From a bacterium (lineage in GTDB: Bacteria > Bacillota_A > Clostridia > Lachnospirales > Lachnospiraceae), in assembly GCA_004562915.1 (NCBI GenBank), contig SFQZ01000007.1:5485-69484 (forward strand): a stretch of 64,000 bases of DNA, in the 5' to 3' direction. Below are positions 59,924 through 64,000 of this stretch, one piece after another. Made by a program: the position numbers and the translations under genes. The notes under the pieces are model-generated. The model had not been told where the DNA came from and ran no database searches. It saw only the letters and a program-made list of their open reading frames with translations. Positions within the stretch are counted from its first letter, which is position 1, and each line of letters starts with the position of its first letter.

Positions 59924-62149
59924 ATGAGTAAGTACGATAGTTTGAATTCCATGCAGCAGGAGGCTGTTTATCATACAGAGGGACCTGTGCTGATCCTGGC
60001 TGGAGCCGGTTCAGGAAAGACCAGGGTTCTGACTCACAGAATTGCCTATTTGATTGAAGAAAAAGGAGTAAAGCCGTGGAATATCATGGCAATCACATTT
60101 ACGAATAAAGCGGCTCAGGAGATGAGAGAGCGAGTGGATAAAATTGTGGGTTTTGGCTCGGAGAGTATCTGGGTCAGCACTTTCCATTCCAGTTGTGTCC
60201 GGATTCTACGAAGATTTATAGACAGGCTGGGTTTTGACAATAATTTTACGATTTATGATGTCGATGATCAGAAGACAGTAATCAAAGATATCTGTAAACG
60301 TCTGAATATTGATACAAAGTTTTATAAGGAACGGGCATTGATGGCGGCAATCTCATCGGCTAAAGATGAATTGATCTCACCGGAAGAGTATCGGCTGAAT
60401 GCATCTTCTGATCCGGAATGGAAAGTGCAGACAATAGCGAGGGTTTATGAGGCATATCAAAAGCAGCTTCGACAGAACAACGCACTGGATTTTGATGACC
60501 TGATCGTAAAAACGGTAGAACTGTTTCAGAATTGTCCGGATGTGTTGGAAAGTTATCAGGACAGGCTTCGTTATATTATGGTAGATGAATATCAGGATAC
60601 GAACACAGCACAGTTTAAGTTTGTAAGTCTGCTGGCATCCAAATATAAGAATCTTTGCGTGGTGGGAGATGATGACCAGTCTATCTATAAGTTTCGCGGG
60701 GCCAACATCGGCAATATCCTTGGATATGAAAAAGTATTTCCGGAGGCAAAGGTCATTAAGCTGGAGCAGAATTATCGTTCCACACAAAATATTCTAAATG
60801 CGGCCAATGAAGTGATCCATAATAATGTGGGGAGAAAAGATAAAACTTTGTGGACGGCTAATGAAGAAGGACAGCCTCTGCATTTCCGCCAGTTTTTGAC
60901 TGGATTTGAGGAAGCAGAGTTTGTTGCCGGGGATATTGCCGGAAAAGTAAGAAAAGGAGAATACGAGTATAGAGATTGTGCGGTTTTATATCGAACCAAT
61001 GCGCAGTCCCGCCTATTTGAAGAAAAATTTCTGATGGCCAATATTCCCTATAAAATGGTGGGAGGCGTTAATTTCTATGCCAGAAAGGAAATTAAAGACC
61101 TGCTGGCTTACCTGAAGACGATTGACAATGCAAGAGATGATGTGGCGGTACAGAGAATCATCAATGTTCCGAAGAGAGGAATCGGTGCCACTACACTGAC
61201 AAAAGTGCAGGGATATGCGCTGGAAAATGAAATCAGTTTTTATGATGCGCTGAAGCAGGCGGATCAGATACCGTCTCTGAACCGGGCAGCAGTGAAGATC
61301 AAAGGATTTGTGGACTTTATTCAGAAGTTCAGAAGTCAGGTGGATTTTCTGTCAGTGCCGGAGATTCTTGAGAAGATTATTGAAGAAACAGGATATGTCG
61401 CAGAGCTGGAAGCGGAGAATACAGAAGAGGCAAGGTCACGTATTGAAAATATTGATGAATTGATTTCGAAGGCAGTCTCTTATGAGGAGTCCACTGAACA
61501 TTCTTCTCTCAGTGAATTTCTTGAGGAAATCGCACTGATCGCAGATATTGATTCTGTAGATGACAGTGACAATAAGGTACTGTTGATGACACTTCACAGT
61601 GCCAAGGGGCTGGAATTTCCAAATGTATATCTGGCGGGTATGGAGGATGGAATCTTCCCCAATTATATGACGATCGTGGCAGATGGACCGGAAGAGCTTG
61701 AGGAAGAAAGGCGGCTTTGTTACGTGGGAATCACCCGTGCCATGAAGAATTTGACATTAACTGCTGCACAACAGCGGATGATTCGTGGGGAAACCCAGTA
61801 TAATAAAGTTTCCAGATTTGTCCGGGAAATCCCAAGGGAGCTTGTAGAACTGGGACGAGAGACCGGATCGCAAGATATGAGGACAGGGCAGATCCCGGAA
61901 AAAAAGGACAGCTATGCCCGACTGCGCCAGACGTATCAGACAAATGTATTTTCTCCGAAAAAATTTGAGGTGAAAAAATCAGAAGGACTGAATTATGGTG
62001 TGGGAGATATGGTCCGACATATCAAGTTTGGTAATGGCACAGTCACTGCCATCACAGACGGCGGAAAAGATTATGAGGTCACCGTGGATTTTGAAAAGGT
62101 CGGGGTGAAAAAAATGTTTGCCTCCTTTGCAAAGCTAAAAAAAATATAA
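59924..62149 (+). CDS. pcrA: ATP-dependent DNA helicase PcrA (UvrD/Rep family)
   Basis: PcrA is the essential 3'-5' helicase of Gram-positive repair and plasmid replication. The 741-residue product has LNSMQQEAVYHTEGPVLILA (Q motif), Walker A GAGSGKT at residues 27-33, ITFTNKAAQEMRER, Walker B VDEYQDTN, GDDDQSIYKFRGA, LEQNYRS, TLHSAKGLEFPNVYL and YVGITRAMKNL. The C-terminal Tudor-like segment GVGDMVRHIKFGNGTV is typical of PcrA. CGGAGAGG favours the ATG at 59924. Confidence 0.96.
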   Translation: MSKYDSLNSMQQEAVYHTEGPVLILAGAGSGKTRVLTHRIAYLIEEKGVKPWNIMAITFTNKAAQEMRERVDKIVGFGSESIWVSTFHSSCVRILRRFIDRLGFDNNFTIYDVDDQKTVIKDICKRLNIDTKFYKERALMAAISSAKDELISPEEYRLNASSDPEWKVQTIARVYEAYQKQLRQNNALDFDDLIVKTVELFQNCPDVLESYQDRLRYIMVDEYQDTNTAQFKFVSLLASKYKNLCVVGDDDQSIYKFRGANIGNILGYEKVFPEAKVIKLEQNYRSTQNILNAANEVIHNNVGRKDKTLWTANEEGQPLHFRQFLTGFEEAEFVAGDIAGKVRKGEYEYRDCAVLYRTNAQSRLFEEKFLMANIPYKMVGGVNFYARKEIKDLLAYLKTIDNARDDVAVQRIINVPKRGIGATTLTKVQGYALENEISFYDALKQADQIPSLNRAAVKIKGFVDFIQKFRSQVDFLSVPEILEKIIEETGYVAELEAENTEEARSRIENIDELISKAVSYEESTEHSSLSEFLEEIALIADIDSVDDSDNKVLLMTLHSAKGLEFPNVYLAGMEDGIFPNYMTIVADGPEELEEERRLCYVGITRAMKNLTLTAAQQRMIRGETQYNKVSRFVREIPRELVELGRETGSQDMRTGQIPEKKDSYARLRQTYQTNVFSPKKFEVKKSEGLNYGVGDMVRHIKFGNGTVTAITDGGKDYEVTVDFEKVGVKKMFASFAKLKKI

Positions 62150-62183
62150 AACACACATTTTTGTGGTAAAATCATATGGATAG

Positions 62184-62192
62184 TGGTATAAT
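62184..62192 (+). promoter_or_regulatory. Extended -10 promoter before the small membrane protein
   Basis: TGG-TATAAT is an extended -10. The only -35 candidate, TTGTGG at 62161-62166, is 20 bp away. Confidence 0.5.
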
Positions 62193-62224
62193 AACTATAG
62201 TTTTATGAGAGGACGGTGTTCGAT

Positions 62225-62458
62225 ATGAATAAAATTGATGAATTGATGGCTTTACTGCAGAAAAAGGAAAAAGAAGAAGAGAAATGTAAGAGTACAATTC
62301 TTTGGGTATTAGCAGTGATCGGTGCGGTTGCAGCAGTTGCCGGTATTGCATATGCAGTATATCGTTTCTTCACACCGGATTATCTGGAAGATTTCGAAGA
62401 TGATTTTGATGATGATTTCGATGATTATTTCGAGGATGAAGACGGAGAAGAAAACTAA
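62225..62458 (+). CDS. Small single-pass membrane protein with acidic tail
   Basis: The 77-residue product has a charged N-terminal helix (KIDELMALLQKKEKEEEK), one hydrophobic segment near residues 25-46 (ILWVLAVIGAVAAVAGIAY) and a very acidic tail with repeated DD/ED and Phe/Tyr. I recall similar proteins in Lachnospiraceae without a function. GTG 62216, closer to GAGAGGA, is an alternative start. Confidence 0.78.
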   Translation: MNKIDELMALLQKKEKEEEKCKSTILWVLAVIGAVAAVAGIAYAVYRFFTPDYLEDFEDDFDDDFDDYFEDEDGEEN

Positions 62459-62467
62459 AAAGAGAAA

Positions 62468-62502
62468 GAAAAGCTTCGGAGGAAACCCCGGAGCTTTCTT
62501 TA
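62468..62502 (+). terminator. Terminator of the small membrane protein gene
   Basis: AAAGCTTCGG pairs with CCGGAGCTTT (one T-G pair) around AGGAAACC, followed by CTTT. Confidence 0.75.
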
Positions 62503-62548
62503 GCATATAAGCAATTTTTAATAAATAACAGATATAGAGGTATTGAGT

Positions 62549-64000
62549 GTGAAAAAAGGCGAGATTTACGAAGGCGTTATTGAAAAAGTTGATTTTCCTA
62601 ACAAAGGGAGAGTGCTGATTGATGGGCAGAACGTTACGGTAAAAAATGGAATGCCTGGTCAAAAAATCCATTTTATAATCAATAAAAAAAGAAGCGGAAG
62701 GGTAGAAGGAAGACTTCTGGAGGTTCTGGAAAGATCACCTCTTGAGACCAGAGAGCCGGTATGTTCTATATTTCCTCAGTGTGGCGGCTGTATGTACCAG
62801 ACCATGGATTATCAGGCACAGCTTGATATGAAGAAGAGCCAGATCAGGGAGCTTTTGGATGATGCCATAAAAAGAGGAGGACAGGTCGATCCAGAGGGGA
62901 ATCCAGGTTATCTGTTTGAAGGAATCAAAGGAAGTCCCATGGAGTTTGCTTATCGAAATAAGATGGAATTTTCTTTTGGAGATGCTGAAAAAGGCGGTTC
63001 TCTGACCCTTGGATTACATAAAAAAGGAAGCACTTATGATGTTCTGGATGCAGTGGATTGTAAGCTGGTGCACGAGGATCTGACAAAAATCCTGAACTGT
63101 GTGTTGGAATATTGCCGGGAACAGGGATTTTCCTATTATCACAAAATGCAGCATACAGGATATCTGAGACATCTTCTTCTTCGCCGTGGTAATACCACCG
63201 GAGAAATCCTTGTAAATCTTGTCACTACCACACAGTTGGATCCAGATATGACAGAACTTGTGGAGCGCCTTTTACAGCTTCCTTTAGAGGGGAAAATTGT
63301 AGGAATCCTCCATATTCTGAATGATTCTCTGGCCGATATGGTGCAGAGCGATGAGACTCGGATTCTGTATGGTCAGGACTATTTTTACGAAGAAATCCTG
63401 GGACTGAAGTTTAAGATTACACCATTTTCCTTTTTCCAGCCAAATTCTCTGGGAGCAGAGATATTGTATTCAACTGCGAGAGAATACATCGGTGACACAA
63501 AGGATATGACAGTTTTTGATCTTTATAGCGGAACGGGAACCATTTCCCAGATATTAGCTTCTGTGGCAAAGAAAGTGATCGGTGTGGAGATTGTGGAGGA
63601 GGCGGTAGAAGCCGCTCGGGAAAACGCAAAACGAAATGGGATCGATAACTGTGAGTTTATTGCCGGCGATGTGCTGAAAGTATTGGACGAGATTCAGGAA
63701 AAGCCGGATTATATTGTGCTGGATCCGCCCCGGGATGGTATTCATCCGAAAGTGCTTCCTAAAATCATCCAGTTCGGTGTGCAGAATCTGGTCTATATAT
63801 CCTGTAAGCCCACCAGTCTGGCACGGGATCTGGAGGTATTTCTGGCGAACGGGTACCGGGTGGTTAAGGCTGTGTGCGTGGATCAGTTCAGTCAGACGGT
63901 TCATGTGGAGACGGTTGTACTGCTTTCCCACAAAAAACCAGATGGACATATCAACGTAAAAGTTGAGTTTGGAGAGGGTGAAGGCAAAGTTCCCCTTGAT
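62549..64000 (+). CDS. rlmD: 23S rRNA (uracil-C5)-methyltransferase, RlmD/TrmA family (3'-truncated by window edge)
   Basis: The frame from GTG 62549, eight bases after AGAGG, stays open for 484 codons to the window end. It has an N-terminal TRAM-like beta domain, the Fe-S cysteines C72, C78 and C81 (CSIFPQCGGC), the SAM motif FDLYSGTGTISQILA, LDPPRDGIHPKVL and the catalytic-loop YISCKPTSLARDL. The usual family end (TVHVETVVLLSHK) is reached at about 63932. The frame then runs on, so a C-terminal extension exists. GTG as start was chosen because no ATG fits. Confidence 0.94.
   Translation, partial: MKKGEIYEGVIEKVDFPNKGRVLIDGQNVTVKNGMPGQKIHFIINKKRSGRVEGRLLEVLERSPLETREPVCSIFPQCGGCMYQTMDYQAQLDMKKSQIRELLDDAIKRGGQVDPEGNPGYLFEGIKGSPMEFAYRNKMEFSFGDAEKGGSLTLGLHKKGSTYDVLDAVDCKLVHEDLTKILNCVLEYCREQGFSYYHKMQHTGYLRHLLLRRGNTTGEILVNLVTTTQLDPDMTELVERLLQLPLEGKIVGILHILNDSLADMVQSDETRILYGQDYFYEEILGLKFKITPFSFFQPNSLGAEILYSTAREYIGDTKDMTVFDLYSGTGTISQILASVAKKVIGVEIVEEAVEAARENAKRNGIDNCEFIAGDVLKVLDEIQEKPDYIVLDPPRDGIHPKVLPKIIQFGVQNLVYISCKPTSLARDLEVFLANGYRVVKAVCVDQFSQTVHVETVVLLSHKKPDGHINVKVEFGEGEGKVPLD

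Overview
The window looks like a chromosomal housekeeping segment from a spore-forming, low-GC, anaerobic Firmicute, most likely a gut member of the Lachnospiraceae. The evidence is gene content and regulation: CodY, CIRCE/HrcA-type control of groESL, an infC-rpmI-rplT operon with an attenuator leader and an AUU start, an oxygen-sensitive class III ribonucleotide reductase, DUF4364, DUF1836, DUF1385, DUF1540 and YerC/TrpR-like proteins, and tRNA genes without an encoded CCA. The genus cannot be fixed from the sequence. Most genes are intact, closely packed, and have clear AGGAGG-type ribosome binding sites. No CRISPR array, transposase gene or rRNA gene was seen.

Layout. 1-7.6 kb: 3' part of topA, codY, groES-groEL, a pair of membrane proteins, guaB. 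7.6-14.5 kb: peptidoglycan amidase, pepF, nitroreductase, tRNA-Gly, aspartyl aminopeptidase (minus), mscL, a DUF3784-like protein, an alpha/beta hydrolase. 14.6-19 kb: a phosphate cluster (Na/Pi transporter, PhoP-like regulator, PhoR-like kinase, small protein) behind Pho-box-like hexamers. 19.1-20.2 kb: three copies of a structured, MITE-like repeat around mnmM. 20.3-26.1 kb: CapA-like protein, HAAS protein, Asn/Ser-rich protein, rhodanese, two phosphodiesterases, RlmL-like methyltransferase, rdgB. 26.2-26.9 kb: seven tRNA genes. 27-36.3 kb: rho, rpmE, DUF1385, prmC, prfA, nucleotidyltransferase, glmM, TPR lipoprotein, hflX. 36.3-41.3 kb: NrdR-box-controlled nrdD, then a choline-binding-repeat amidase (minus). 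41.4-47.5 kb: divergent argG / argCJBD with ArgR-type boxes between them. 47.5-52 kb: AraC regulator, DUF1540 protein, lipoprotein, infC-rpmI-rplT. 52.1-54.7 kb: a gene graveyard (holin remnant, sensor-kinase remnant, GH36 alpha-galactosidase remnant) around an intact polysaccharide deacetylase. 54.7-64 kb: rarA, DUF4364, radical SAM protein, broken M14 peptidase, yerC, DUF1836, pcrA, a small membrane protein, and rlmD running off the window.

Regulation is unusually readable. Sites recognised by eye include CIRCE at groESL, paired NrdR boxes at nrdD, ArgR-like boxes across the argC promoter, Pho-like hexamers before the Na/Pi transporter, a CodY-box-like site before codY, an attenuator before infC, and a palindrome over the apeB -10. 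Two short unexplained genes, one Asn/Ser-rich and one DUF1540, each have the same -35/-10 pair, TGAATA-17 bp-CATACTA. This is the Bacillus forespore sigma-G consensus and makes them candidate new spore components; it is the most interesting observation in the window.

All calls come from reading the sequence and recalled family knowledge. No database search or folding program was run.
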